59,655 nt of DNA. Origin: Solobacterium sp. Its GTDB lineage: Bacteria > Bacillota_I > Bacilli_A > Erysipelotrichales > Erysipelotrichaceae. The DNA is taken from positions 1 to 59,655 of the forward strand of contig JAFWCM010000004.1 in the NCBI GenBank assembly GCA_017536885.1, read 5' to 3'. The notes below the pieces were generated by a model. The model did no database searches. It worked only from the letters and a program-made list of their open reading frames with translations, and had not been told where the DNA came from. The position numbers and the translations under genes are program-made. Positions 8,466 to 16,559 of this stretch are shown here, in pieces. Position 1 is the first letter of the stretch; every line of letters starts with the position of its first letter.

Positions 8466-10813
8466 TTTTTCACCTCAAAGCTGATTTCGACATCATTCAT
8501 TCCTTCACAGTGAATCGTCAGGGAAGCGGTTCCCTTTTTCCCGACCGTCCGCACATAGAGACCGCACATGCCGCCTTCCAGCACGGCGATTCTGGGGCCG
8601 ACGATTTTGATCGGGCCGCTGGTTCTGAAGCTTACGGGCAGCTGGGCATAGCTGGCCGGATTTCCGTTTTCATCGAGAAGACGGATGCGGACGGCGGCCA
8701 TATCATAGACCTCGCCCTCATGCAGAATTGTGCTGCTGGCCTTTACGTCAAGATGGAGTTTCTGACCGGGGGTCTTTACGGTGCTTGCGGTCACCTTGCC
8801 GTCCTTTACGGCATCGAACCGCCATACCGTTGCCTCGCCGCCCCAGTTGCCGACATATTTGCCGTAGAGAGCATACCCGTCCTCAAAAGACATGCGGTAT
8901 TTCACCATGGCATAGGCAAGCCTTGCCTTGTATACAGCCGGCAGATTTGCCATTCCGTACTTTCCGGCCGCAAGCATGCATTCCCGGACAAGGGATGCCT
9001 GAGCCTTGTCCATGCCTTCCTTTGTCTCGAGCAGTTCGCCGATCGTATCATCGATCTTCACCGGCCCGTGTTTCATGCCCTCAAAGCCTGATGAGACAAA
9101 GCTCTTTACAAATTCATCGTTCTTGTACAGGCGTACCTCATCGCCGTTGGTGAAGGCGTAGATCTCCCCCGTCTGGGCAGCGGCATAGTCGCCGATATCC
9201 ATCGAGCATCCGACTTCCAGCACCGGGGTATTGTCCTTCTGGCTGGCATAGACAGAAGCCGCGAGCTTCGGATTGCGGAAGCTGTCCATAACCCCGTGAT
9301 AGCAGATTCTGTCGCCGCTTCCGAAATCCTTGTGGGTCGGATAGTCGAACATGCACCACTGGAAGACGCCGGTGTGCCCGCCGTCCTTTCCTGCCTGATT
9401 CATGACCCTGGCGTGGCGAAGGGCCTGTTCCTGACGGCGCTGCCAGCTGTCCCATGCCTTGGTGGGATACATGTGGCCGTTGGCCTCCGAGATCAGGAGC
9501 GGCTTCTTCATATCCGGGGTGACCTCTTTCTTCGGCTTGGCCCCGGGAGTAGTTCCGTTATGGGAGAAGTCGTTATAGGCATAGACATCTTCGAGAAGAC
9601 TGCTCTTTTCGATATAGCGGACCCCGCTGGTGAACCGGGAAGGATCGAGCTTGTGCGCTTCGGCGTTGGTCTTTTCATAGAGCTCATCATCATCCAGGCT
9701 TTCGTTGACGCGCACGCCCCAGAGGATAACAGACGGGTGATTTCGGTACTGCTTCACCATCTCCCTGACGTTTTCCACGCACTGGTTCCGCCAGGCTTCG
9801 TCTTTGGAAACATGCTGCCAGCCGGGGATCTCCGTGAATACGAGAAGTCCTCTTCGGTCGCATTCATCGATGAAGTAGTGAGACTGGGGATAATGGCTGG
9901 TGCGCACCGCATTGACCGAGAGCTCTTCATCGAGGATTCTCGCATCTTCTCTCTGCAGGGATTCGACCGCCGCATAGCCGATATACGGATAGCACTGGTG
10001 GCGGTTGAGACCTCTCAGAAATACCGGGATGCCGTTGATGAGAATATCCTTGTCCGTCAGGGCAACCGTGCGGAAGCCGAACCAGACGGACGCTTCATCG
10101 ATGACCTCATCTCCTTTGACCAGCTGCGCCTTCAGGCGGTAGAGCACGCCCTTGCCGACCTGCCAGGGCGTAACGCCCTTGGCGTGGATCGGAATGATGC
10201 CGTCCTTAGCCTGGGTGATCGCATTCTGAATCCGCTTTCCCTTCCGGTCATACAGGGTGACTACCGCATGATAATTTTCGACATCGCCGTCATATTCGAG
10301 ATGGACATGAGCGGTATTCAGAGAAGGCGTCTCGACAAAGACATCGGAGATCATCGCCTTTCCTCTTACATCGAGCCAGACATCGCGGTAAATTCCTCCG
10401 TACGTCAGATAATCAATCACAAATCCAAACGGCGGGATTTCCGGATTCTCGGTGCTGTCAAGGCGGACGCTGATGAGATTGTCTTCGTCGTAGTTTACAA
10501 GATCGGTGATCTCATAGCGGAAGGAGGTATATCCGTTCTTATGGGTGCCGAGCTCCCTTCCGTTGAAGTATACCGTAGCGATATGCGCGCATCCGTCAAA
10601 CTGGAGAAACAGACGTTTGCCGATCCAGGATCTGTCTGCCTTCAGCACTCTGCGATAGCCGCTGACCATCTGGTAGTCCTTCGGATCGATATAATGAAGC
10701 GGAAGTTCCTTCACCGTATGAGGAAGTCTGATCTTTTTAAAGCTCCCTTCCCCTTTCTGAAATTCTTCGTTCCATTGTTCACTGAATTCCCAGTGATTAT
10801 TCAGCCTGATCAT
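8462..10813 (-). CDS. GH2-family beta-galactosidase
   Basis: A 783-residue glycoside hydrolase family 2 enzyme. The sugar-binding jelly roll covers residues 1-150, an immunoglobulin-like domain follows, and the TIM barrel starts near 260 (INGIPVFLRGLNRHQ). The acid/base motif reads WGVRVNES with Asn370-Glu371, replacing the common WSLGNE, and the nucleophile lies in LLISEANG at Glu443. A C-terminal beta domain completes the chain. There is no signal peptide. It overlaps the tetR gene by 17 bases and the symporter gene by 4. Beta-galactosidase is the best guess given the neighbours, but beta-glucuronidase-like or other GH2 activities cannot be excluded because the acid/base motif is atypical. 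Confidence 0.85.
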   Translation of the reverse strand: MIRLNNHWEFSEQWNEEFQKGEGSFKKIRLPHTVKELPLHYIDPKDYQMVSGYRRVLKADRSWIGKRLFLQFDGCAHIATVYFNGRELGTHKNGYTSFRYEITDLVNYDEDNLISVRLDSTENPEIPPFGFVIDYLTYGGIYRDVWLDVRGKAMISDVFVETPSLNTAHVHLEYDGDVENYHAVVTLYDRKGKRIQNAITQAKDGIIPIHAKGVTPWQVGKGVLYRLKAQLVKGDEVIDEASVWFGFRTVALTDKDILINGIPVFLRGLNRHQCYPYIGYAAVESLQREDARILDEELSVNAVRTSHYPQSHYFIDECDRRGLLVFTEIPGWQHVSKDEAWRNQCVENVREMVKQYRNHPSVILWGVRVNESLDDDELYEKTNAEAHKLDPSRFTSGVRYIEKSSLLEDVYAYNDFSHNGTTPGAKPKKEVTPDMKKPLLISEANGHMYPTKAWDSWQRRQEQALRHARVMNQAGKDGGHTGVFQWCMFDYPTHKDFGSGDRICYHGVMDSFRNPKLAASVYASQKDNTPVLEVGCSMDIGDYAAAQTGEIYAFTNGDEVRLYKNDEFVKSFVSSGFEGMKHGPVKIDDTIGELLETKEGMDKAQASLVRECMLAAGKYGMANLPAVYKARLAYAMVKYRMSFEDGYALYGKYVGNWGGEATVWRFDAVKDGKVTASTVKTPGQKLHLDVKASSTILHEGEVYDMAAVRIRLLDENGNPASYAQLPVSFRTSGPIKIVGPRIAVLEGGMCGLYVRTVGKKGTASLTIHCEGMNDVEISFEVKK

Positions 10814-11363
10814 TCCATACTCCTTCCATGATGATGTTTACCATTTCCTGCAATGCCTCCTGATAGCCGATTCCGTTTCTCGCAAGCCCGTCGGTATACA
10901 GGAAGCTGTCGATGCTTGCTGTGATCATCTGCCGCAATACCGGAAGACTCACATCTCTGACCCTGCCGAGCCGCTTTCCTTCTTCAAGAAGCGCGTAGAT
11001 CGGCTCCCATTCGGAATCAAGACGCTTCGAGATCTCCTTCCATACCAGCGGGTATTTCTGTTCGATCCCCTGAAGCTTGCTGAAATCGATGTTCATGTAA
11101 TTATCCGGCATGGCGATCAGCACCGTGGCGATCTTCTCTTTCATGCCAAGATCCGATTCGAGAATCTCCCGCTTGCGTGCCTGGATTCTGTCAAACCCCT
11201 TGACGGCAAGATCGAGAAGCAGATCCTCTTTGGAGGGATACAGCTTGTAGATGGTCTTCTTTGCGATGTGCATCTCTTCGGCGACATCCTGCATCGTAAA
11301 CTTCAGTCCCTTGGTTCGAAACAGATCTGTCGCGGCATTCAGTATTTCATCCTGTAATTCCAT
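10797..11363 (-). CDS. TetR-family regulator of the galactoside operon
   Basis: A 188-residue TetR-type repressor. The N-terminal helix-turn-helix is clear: ATDLFRTKGLKFTMQDVAEE followed by IAKKTIYKLYPSKEDLL (about residues 11-49). The C-terminal ligand domain is unassigned. It is the first gene of its operon and overlaps the GH2 gene by 17 bases, so it is produced together with the enzymes and probably represses its own promoter. Four GGAAAC half-sites sit across the transcription start. A TetR-type regulator is less common than LacI or AraC for such operons, so the inducer is of interest. Confidence 0.9.
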   Translation of the reverse strand: MELQDEILNAATDLFRTKGLKFTMQDVAEEMHIAKKTIYKLYPSKEDLLLDLAVKGFDRIQARKREILESDLGMKEKIATVLIAMPDNYMNIDFSKLQGIEQKYPLVWKEISKRLDSEWEPIYALLEEGKRLGRVRDVSLPVLRQMITASIDSFLYTDGLARNGIGYQEALQEMVNIIMEGVWNDQAE

Positions 11364-11376
11364 GGCACTCCTCTTT

Positions 11377-11419
11377 GGAAACTGTTATTCTGGAAACCGT
11401 TTCCTTTTCCTTAGTTTCC
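11377..11419. promoter_or_regulatory. Concentric double operator of the galactoside operon
   Basis: Four copies of one half-site are arranged around a single centre at 11398. GGAAAC lies at 11377-11382 and 11392-11397; its complement GTTTCC lies at 11399-11404 and 11414-11419. The inner pair is separated by one base and the outer pair adds a 15-base step on each side. The array starts directly after the -10 box on the transcribed side, so binding would block initiation. The natural ligand is the adjacent TetR protein (inference). Confidence 0.75.
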
Positions 11420-11448
11420 ATTGTAGTCAGAAGAACGCATCTGTGCAA
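11420..11448 (-). promoter_or_regulatory. Promoter of the tetR-galactoside operon
   Basis: On the minus strand a TTGCAC -35 box (11448-11443) and a TACAAT -10 box (11425-11420) are exactly 17 bases apart. The start site would fall near 11413, inside the operator array and about 50 bases before the tetR start codon. Confidence 0.6.
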
Positions 11449-11473
11449 GCCCTTTCATACGGATTCGATGAAA

Positions 11474-11499
11474 TAAAAACCCGCAGATATTCTCTGCGG
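11474..11499 (-). terminator. Intrinsic terminator of the C39-like protease gene
   Basis: On the minus strand CCGCAGA (11499-11493) pairs with TCTGCGG (11487-11481) around a 5-base loop, followed by GTTTTTATTT. It lies 9 bases after the protease stop codon and separates that gene from the galactoside promoter. Confidence 0.85.
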
Positions 11500-11507
11500 A
11501 TCGATGA

Positions 11508-12281
11508 TTACCACTCGTAGCCGAAGGCGACAAACGGACCGCCGGCCGTCCAGTCAATCGGATTGGCGGACATGTTGTTTACAATGGATGCGATATTGGT
11601 GCGATAGCATCTTCCGGAAGGATCCGCTACCGTCGTATTGCCTGCCGCATCCAGTCCGTACAGCACAACACAATGGGTATAAGCGCTGTTTCCGCCGATG
11701 CATGCGGCGACGAGCTTTCCTCTTTGAAGCGCATAATACATCGAATCATAATCGCTGAATGCATTTACGGCAAGACCATACCCGGCGCCGGTATTGGACA
11801 GCGCTGCGCTGTCGGCACCGTGGCCCATATAGGAATTGTAGTTTCCGCTGGCGTTCATCGCATATCCGTAGTCGAGCGGACTGCCGCCGATTCCGAAGTG
11901 ATTCATGATCATCGCCATGGCGGTCGGAATACAGCCGGTGGAACCGAAGTTTCCGCCCTCGCCGATCGTCACGCCTGCCCAGGCACCGTTATGCTGGGAA
12001 TACAGCGGAACGTTGCCTACCACGGTGGATGTCCAGTTGCCTGCGGCATCGTAGTTCAGCACGCCGCCGTTGGCATATTCCTGATGCGGCTGCCCCGCCC
12101 AGGCGTTTCCGCCTGCGGGCTCGCTCCAGCCGTTTTCCACCCAGTGTCCTTCGACCCAGACCTGGGCAGCGTCATCCCAGTATCCATCCTGCCAGTAGCC
12201 GTCTGCCTTGACAGAGACGGAAGACAGGATGAAGACAACGACAAACGCACCGAATGATACAAGCAGTTTTCGCAAATTCAT
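11508..12281 (-). CDS. Secreted C39-like cysteine protease
   Basis: From the ATG at 12281, preceded by AAGGGGG, the protein is 257 residues. It has a signal peptide (about residues 1-26), a Trp-rich segment with repeated GYW/GHW/NGW units (28-52), and a peptidase C39-like domain. The likely catalytic residues are Gln96 in YSQ, Cys117 in GSTGCIPTAM, His203 in YTHCVVLYG and Asp220 in VADPSG. An upstream in-frame ATG exists but lacks a signal sequence context, so the internal start was chosen. Such domains cleave peptides outside the cell, and some C39 proteases remove double-glycine leaders. Two proteins with such leaders are encoded nearby, but a functional link is only suggestive. The gene has its own terminator. 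Confidence 0.85.
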   Translation of the reverse strand: MNLRKLLVSFGAFVVVFILSSVSVKADGYWQDGYWDDAAQVWVEGHWVENGWSEPAGGNAWAGQPHQEYANGGVLNYDAAGNWTSTVVGNVPLYSQHNGAWAGVTIGEGGNFGSTGCIPTAMAMIMNHFGIGGSPLDYGYAMNASGNYNSYMGHGADSAALSNTGAGYGLAVNAFSDYDSMYYALQRGKLVAACIGGNSAYTHCVVLYGLDAAGNTTVADPSGRCYRTNIASIVNNMSANPIDWTAGGPFVAFGYEW

Positions 12282-12312
12282 TGTTTTCTTCCCCCTTAAG
12301 AATACCTTGTCT

Positions 12313-12318
12313 ATTATA
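12313..12318 (-). promoter_or_regulatory. Putative -10 box for the C39-like protease
   Basis: A perfect TATAAT on the minus strand lies about 32 bases upstream of the protease start codon. No good -35 box is seen at 16-18 bases, so an activator or an alternative recognition is possible. Confidence 0.45.
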
Positions 12319-12480
12319 GCGCCGTTCCCTGAGAATCCGTGTTCCAAATCGGGGAATTTCCGATTCGAAATGTTACAGTCTGCACGCATTGCGACAAAGA
12401 TTCCATTCCCCTAAGAGAACGTCCGGGGGACTCTTCTTTTTTCCGGTTCTGAAGGTATGACCCGCAGAGAATCCAATTGA

Positions 12481-12822
12481 TCACACATGGATTCTTTTCC
12501 ATGGATTGCGGTTGAACTGAATATATTTGGCACCGCAGGTCCGGCATGTGTAATAGAATACATTGACCCCTTCAAAAGACATGTATACCGTCTGTTTTCC
12601 GCATTCCCAGCATGTTTCCTTTACCGGCGGATGGGAGTATTGAATATGCACAACATGGCAGCCGCCGTCTGTGCCCCAGCAGTCGCTGCCGTATTCTACG
12701 GATGCGGCACATCCGTCTGCCGCATAGTCGCGCTCATCAAAAATACCGCTGCTTACAGAATCGAGTTCCTGTTCCGACAAATCCTGACCGATTACCTCTT
12801 CTTTGTTTTTCTTTTCATCCAT
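12481..12822 (-). CDS. Zinc-ribbon protein with double-glycine-type leader
   Basis: From the ATG at 12822, well spaced after AGAAGGAGG, the product is 113 residues. Residues 15-26 (DLSEQELDSVSSG region) match the leader consensus of peptides exported and trimmed by C39 ABC transporters: Leu -12, Ser -11, Glu -8, Leu -7, Val -4 and a terminal Ser-Gly. The mature part contains a Cys-rich segment (C38, C48, C55) and a zinc-ribbon-like pair CWEC (71-74) and CRTC (93-96). I do not recognise a family. No maturation or exporter gene is visible in the window. It could be a secreted metal-binding peptide or a ribosomally made natural-product precursor. A -10 box (TATAAT, 12909-12904 on the minus strand) lies upstream. 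Confidence 0.65.
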   Translation of the reverse strand: MDEKKNKEEVIGQDLSEQELDSVSSGIFDERDYAADGCAASVEYGSDCWGTDGGCHVVHIQYSHPPVKETCWECGKQTVYMSFEGVNVFYYTCRTCGAKYIQFNRNPWKRIHV

Positions 12823-13029
12823 GACCTTTTCCTCCTTCTGAACACGGTTTTCTGAGATCTTCCGCACGCCGGTGAAAAACTTCTGCGGTATCTCTGTTAC
12901 TTCATTATAGGATCTAACTGACCATCAGACACATATTTTGAAAAAACATCCAGTCACTGTACCGATTCTGGGACAGTGAAATGCGGGTGCCTTACTTATG
13001 ATTACCTCGACGAAAGAGAGGTAATCACA

Positions 13030-13505
13030 ATGACAGCCCTTAAGCCCAGGAAACCTTCCCTCGCAGACTTCACCAACAAGTATTGCAATAACGATGAAGC
13101 CTGCTATGACTTCTTCTGGAATGCAAAGTATCCGGATGGCAATGCGAGTGAGAAGTGCGGATGCACACACTGTTACAAGATCATCAGGCATAACGTCACA
13201 GCTTGTGCCGAATGCGGGCAAAGCACTGCCTGTTTGCCGGAACCATTTTCCAGGACAACAAGCTTCCCCTCTACAAACTGCTGCTAGGCTTGTTCCTCTT
13301 CTTTGTAAGCAACAAGGGGATCAGTGCTATCGAGTTGCGGTCGCATCTGGATGTAAACTACAAGACCGCATTACTCCTTGCCAGGAAATGCAGGATCTTG
13401 ATGAGCGACTCTAACAGTACCAAAAGACTGGATTCCCTGTTCTATGAGTCAGATACCGCATATATAGGCTCTAAAGCAAAGAAACCGGGCCATCGGTCTG
13501 GTATG
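13030..13505 (+). pseudogene. IS1595-type transposase remnant, frameshifted and truncated
   Basis: The frame beginning at 13030 encodes the N-terminal part of an IS1595-family transposase: KPSLADFTNKY, a PDG motif, then two CxxC zinc-binding pairs (CGCTHC, CAEC). At about 13205 the reading continues one frame over with LFAGTIFQDNKLPLYKLLLG, a helix LDVNYKTALLLARKC and the start of the catalytic domain (ESDTAYIGSK). Similarity stops abruptly near 13505, so most of the DDE domain is missing. The element is therefore dead. No clear terminal inverted repeats were found. Confidence 0.75.
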
Positions 13506-13631
13506 GGCTTCCGGCGCCAGGAATTCCTCCAGGACGGTCCGCTCTTTCACCGATGTTCCGGCAGATTTCATACAGCCGGCAAGTACTGCTGCTGTCAGTA
13601 ACGCTATCATTATTTTCTCTGTCAGTTTCAT
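13506..13631 (-). pseudogene. Truncated lipoprotein gene, cut at the transposase remnant
   Basis: The frame starting at 13631 encodes a good lipoprotein signal, TEKIMIALLTAAVLAGC, followed by MKSAGTSVKERTVLEEF. After about 42 codons it runs into sequence that is antisense to the transposase remnant. The lipobox region resembles that of the neighbouring nucleotidase (GCMKPAG versus GCMKSAG), which suggests a paralogous family of lipoproteins. The rest of the gene was not found on the other side of the insertion, so a deletion probably accompanied it. Confidence 0.5.
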
Positions 13632-13957
13632 TTCCAGGTTTCTACCTCAGTCCTCATCCGGCCTTCCTGTCTTCAGTTCCTTCCTTCTGCCGTTGACTGC
13701 AGGCGCATCTGTGATAATGCATGCATGGGTACTGCGCGGCAGAATGCCGGCAGGAACTGAAGCCTCTGCGTTTTATGAGATACCTTTATTATTGCCTGTT
13801 TATATAATCAGTTGATAATTCTCTTCTCCGATTTTGATAACTGGACAAAAAAGCAGATAAGTCACATAAAAAAACAAGTATCCGGTAAGCCTCTCTGGAA
13901 ACGAGAACGGCAGAGAAGATACAGATTCCGGACTAGCTGATTCGTTGACTGCAATAT
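13632..13957. other. Intergenic stretch without a supported gene
   Basis: About 325 bases between the truncated lipoprotein gene and the terminator of the nucleotidase gene. One open frame of 62 codons (13988-13800, minus) overlaps the terminator hairpin and lacks a ribosome site, so I do not call it. Confidence 0.5.
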
Positions 13958-14002
13958 AAAAGTGCTGAGCAATGGGCAGTTTACCCAAAGCGCAGCACTT
14001 TT
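13958..14002 (-). terminator. Terminator hairpin after the nucleotidase gene
   Basis: AAAAGTGCTG (13958-13967) and CAGCACTTTT (13993-14002) are perfect 10-base arms; a smaller GGG/CCC stem lies in the loop. The symmetric A/T flanks would allow termination in both directions. It is about 90 bases past the nucleotidase stop codon. Confidence 0.75.
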
Positions 14003-14093
14003 CTGTGTCTCATTGTTTTCAGCAGGTCTCTCTGTTCTCTGCGGCAGTCCATTCCTCTGTCAGAGTCACGGAACGAATGCACAGAGGCGTCTT

Positions 14094-16352
14094 TTACCGG
14101 CTGTCTTCCGGCGGTGTATAGTCCCCCTCCAGGAAATGCGCCGATGTATCAATATGCAGGTACCCGCCGGTTCGGACCGATTCTTCCTCCAGCACCCGGA
14201 TTGCGGCCTCAACATCAACCTCATCATTGCGGATCAGCCGGTCTGTATCAAACCATGCGACAAGCGGATTGTCCATGCCGTCCTTGTTCCGGTTGGACGT
14301 AGCCACAAACTGATTGGTCGCGAGCCGGACCTTGTCTTTCCCGTGCCCGTTATACCACTTTCCGTGCGCGTAGATGGTCTCTCCGTCCTTTACCAGGGCA
14401 TTGATCGTTTTTCCCTCAAAATAGCAGTCCATACCGGCCATTCTGCCCATCAGTGAAACGCCGTCCGTTGTCATTGCGTATTGGAAAACGGTAAGAAGTT
14501 CCTCATAGGTCAGCTCATAAGAGCAGATCGGTGTGTTAAAGGGAAACATCTCCCGGACATCGCTCACGGTGATCACCCGCTCTTTTTCTCCCTCCGGGAT
14601 GAGGAATACCTTCCGCAGTCCATGCGCATTGACGACTGCGACATCCGCATCATACGCCCGGATATAGATGTCGGCATACCAGTTGCCTGCGGTACAGCTG
14701 CGGTTTCCGCTGCCTGCGATATATTCATCGATCAGAACATTCTCCGTGATTTTTCCGATCTCCATGCTCAGAACAACGTGCAGAGCATCGAACGCCGCAT
14801 CGCTGATGCGCTTGATCTCGGGGTCCAGGTATTCCGTGCTCTTTCCGCTTTCGGTAACGGCAGTCTCCGCTTCCGTATTGGAAATGACATACGGTTCTGC
14901 TGTTCTGCGGAAGACCGTCTTTCCCGACTCATCCGGATCGAAGATGAGTTCGGCATATCCCATTCCTTCACAGTTGCCTATGGGCTGCACATAAGAGATC
15001 CCGTATTCCGAAAGACCGAAATCGGCGACGTGTGAGTGTCCTCCGAGAATCAGATCAATGTCCGATTCCTTATCAACAAGGCCGATCATGTCAGTCACAT
15101 CGGTATGTGACAGCAGGATCACCGCATCACAGCCTTCCGTCTCCTTCAGCTTCCGTCCCAGCTCCTTCATCCGGTCATATTCTTCCCGTATCTCAAACCC
15201 GAGGTCTTTGAACCATTTATTTTCAATGGACGATCCGTAATTCTTTGAAAACCCGAGCACACCGATCTTTACCGGGAGTTCTTTTCCCTCATGATCGATC
15301 GCCGTCTTTTCCAGAATGATGTAATCCTTTGCAAGAGAAGTTCTCTCTCCGTTTTCATAGAGATTCGACATGACGACCGGCACCGGATTGGGGGTATTCC
15401 CAACATCCGCAAGGGTCGCATCCCGGTCAATGATCGTATCGATTCCCCAGTCAAATTCGTGATTTCCGATGGTGACCGCATCATACCGCATCGCTTCAGC
15501 TGCCTCAAGAACCGGGAACCCGTTCAGAAGATTTGACAACGTATTGCCCTGAAACAGATCACCGTCATCCACAAGAACCACCGTATCATCGCGCTCTCTG
15601 CCGGTGCGTCTGCGGGCATCTTCGATCATTCCGGCAAGGCGGGCAAGCCGGTACTCCCGGATGTCGTTTTCCGTATATGCAAAATAGCCATGAATATCAG
15701 AGGTTTCAAAGACCGGCAGACGATAGCCGCTGCCGTCATCCGCTGAGGGAACATAATCGTCCGCAAGCCGGTAAACTGCCATTTTATACCGGTCCGGATC
15801 GCTTTCCGGAAGCGCTTTTACGGCAAACTGATGTTCGTACGCTGACAGGAAAAGATACCTTTTTTCCATACCTCCCCCGCCGCTTTCATTCACACAGAGA
15901 ACCGTGCCGTCGGGCTCTGCTTCCCATTTACCGGCAGAAGAAACATCTGATGCAAAAGTCAGGGCATCGCTCGTTTCCCCAACAGTCAGCCATCCATTCT
16001 CTCCCTTCATCCGAAACTGTCCGCTGCCTGCGTATTCATAGGAAAAGATCAGAGAAGACTCCGGAATATAAGTCAGTGCCTGCCCGCTTCCATGGACCAG
16101 TGCACCGGCAAAGGCAGTCCCTGATTTCACCGAAGTGATCACGCGCTGATCTCTCTGATTCACCACGATAAACCGATCTCCTTCCTTCAGTTCTTCCGGC
16201 TTCACTTCGGATGCAATGTTTTTCTCCTTTGTCTGTTCTTCCATCACCGGCGTCTCACTCGCCGCCTGTTCGGGAAGACCCGCAGGTTTCATACACCCGA
16301 AAAGAAGAGAGACCAATGCCAATATAAAAAACAATTTTCTGTTCCTGTTCAT
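14094..16352 (-). CDS. 5'-nucleotidase/UshA-like surface lipoprotein
   Basis: From the ATG at 16352 the protein has 752 residues. It carries a lipobox (SLLFGC), an N-terminal beta-rich region of about 180 residues that I do not recognise, then a metallophosphatase domain and a 5'-nucleotidase C-terminal domain. Metal-binding motifs are complete: TSDIHGYF, DDGDLFQGN, GNHEFDWG, LLSHTD and GGHSHV. The family removes phosphate from nucleotides, UDP-sugars or 2',3'-cyclic nucleotides outside the membrane, for nutrient recovery or signalling. The extra N-terminal domain is not part of the classical enzyme and may bind a ligand or the wall. The gene stands alone with its own terminator. Confidence 0.88.
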   Translation of the reverse strand: MNRNRKLFFILALVSLLFGCMKPAGLPEQAASETPVMEEQTKEKNIASEVKPEELKEGDRFIVVNQRDQRVITSVKSGTAFAGALVHGSGQALTYIPESSLIFSYEYAGSGQFRMKGENGWLTVGETSDALTFASDVSSAGKWEAEPDGTVLCVNESGGGGMEKRYLFLSAYEHQFAVKALPESDPDRYKMAVYRLADDYVPSADDGSGYRLPVFETSDIHGYFAYTENDIREYRLARLAGMIEDARRRTGRERDDTVVLVDDGDLFQGNTLSNLLNGFPVLEAAEAMRYDAVTIGNHEFDWGIDTIIDRDATLADVGNTPNPVPVVMSNLYENGERTSLAKDYIILEKTAIDHEGKELPVKIGVLGFSKNYGSSIENKWFKDLGFEIREEYDRMKELGRKLKETEGCDAVILLSHTDVTDMIGLVDKESDIDLILGGHSHVADFGLSEYGISYVQPIGNCEGMGYAELIFDPDESGKTVFRRTAEPYVISNTEAETAVTESGKSTEYLDPEIKRISDAAFDALHVVLSMEIGKITENVLIDEYIAGSGNRSCTAGNWYADIYIRAYDADVAVVNAHGLRKVFLIPEGEKERVITVSDVREMFPFNTPICSYELTYEELLTVFQYAMTTDGVSLMGRMAGMDCYFEGKTINALVKDGETIYAHGKWYNGHGKDKVRLATNQFVATSNRNKDGMDNPLVAWFDTDRLIRNDEVDVEAAIRVLEEESVRTGGYLHIDTSAHFLEGDYTPPEDSR

Positions 16353-16496
16353 ACTTTTTCCATCAAACATTTCCATACCGCAGCTGTATTTTCTTTTCCG
16401 CAGACCGCACCTCATACTGGATCATCACCGATTCCAATCCGGAGCGGTTTCAGGAAAATAGTACCACCAGGCAAAGCCATCGGGCCAGCAAAGATC

Positions 16497-16541
16497 AACG
16501 GTGCAGTCCTCTCTGCACTCTCAGAGAATAACTGCACCGTT
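16497..16541. terminator. Hairpin after the InlB-repeat protein gene
   Basis: AACGGTGCAGT (16497-16507) and ACTGCACCGTT (16531-16541) form perfect 11-base arms around a 23-base loop. It lies 19 bases after the stop codon of the minus-strand gene. A short U run is present only in the plus direction, so it is a weak intrinsic terminator for the minus gene. Confidence 0.55.
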
Positions 16542-16559
16542 TTACAGGGAAAGAACGGA

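Noticed and set aside
12468..12495. Inverted repeat AGAATCCA/TGGATTCT as terminator of the zinc-ribbon gene
   Set aside because: One arm is inside the coding sequence and no U run follows, so it is not a convincing intrinsic terminator.
13800..13988. A 62-codon minus-strand frame upstream of the lipoprotein remnant
   Set aside because: Its start lies inside the nucleotidase terminator and no ribosome site is seen.
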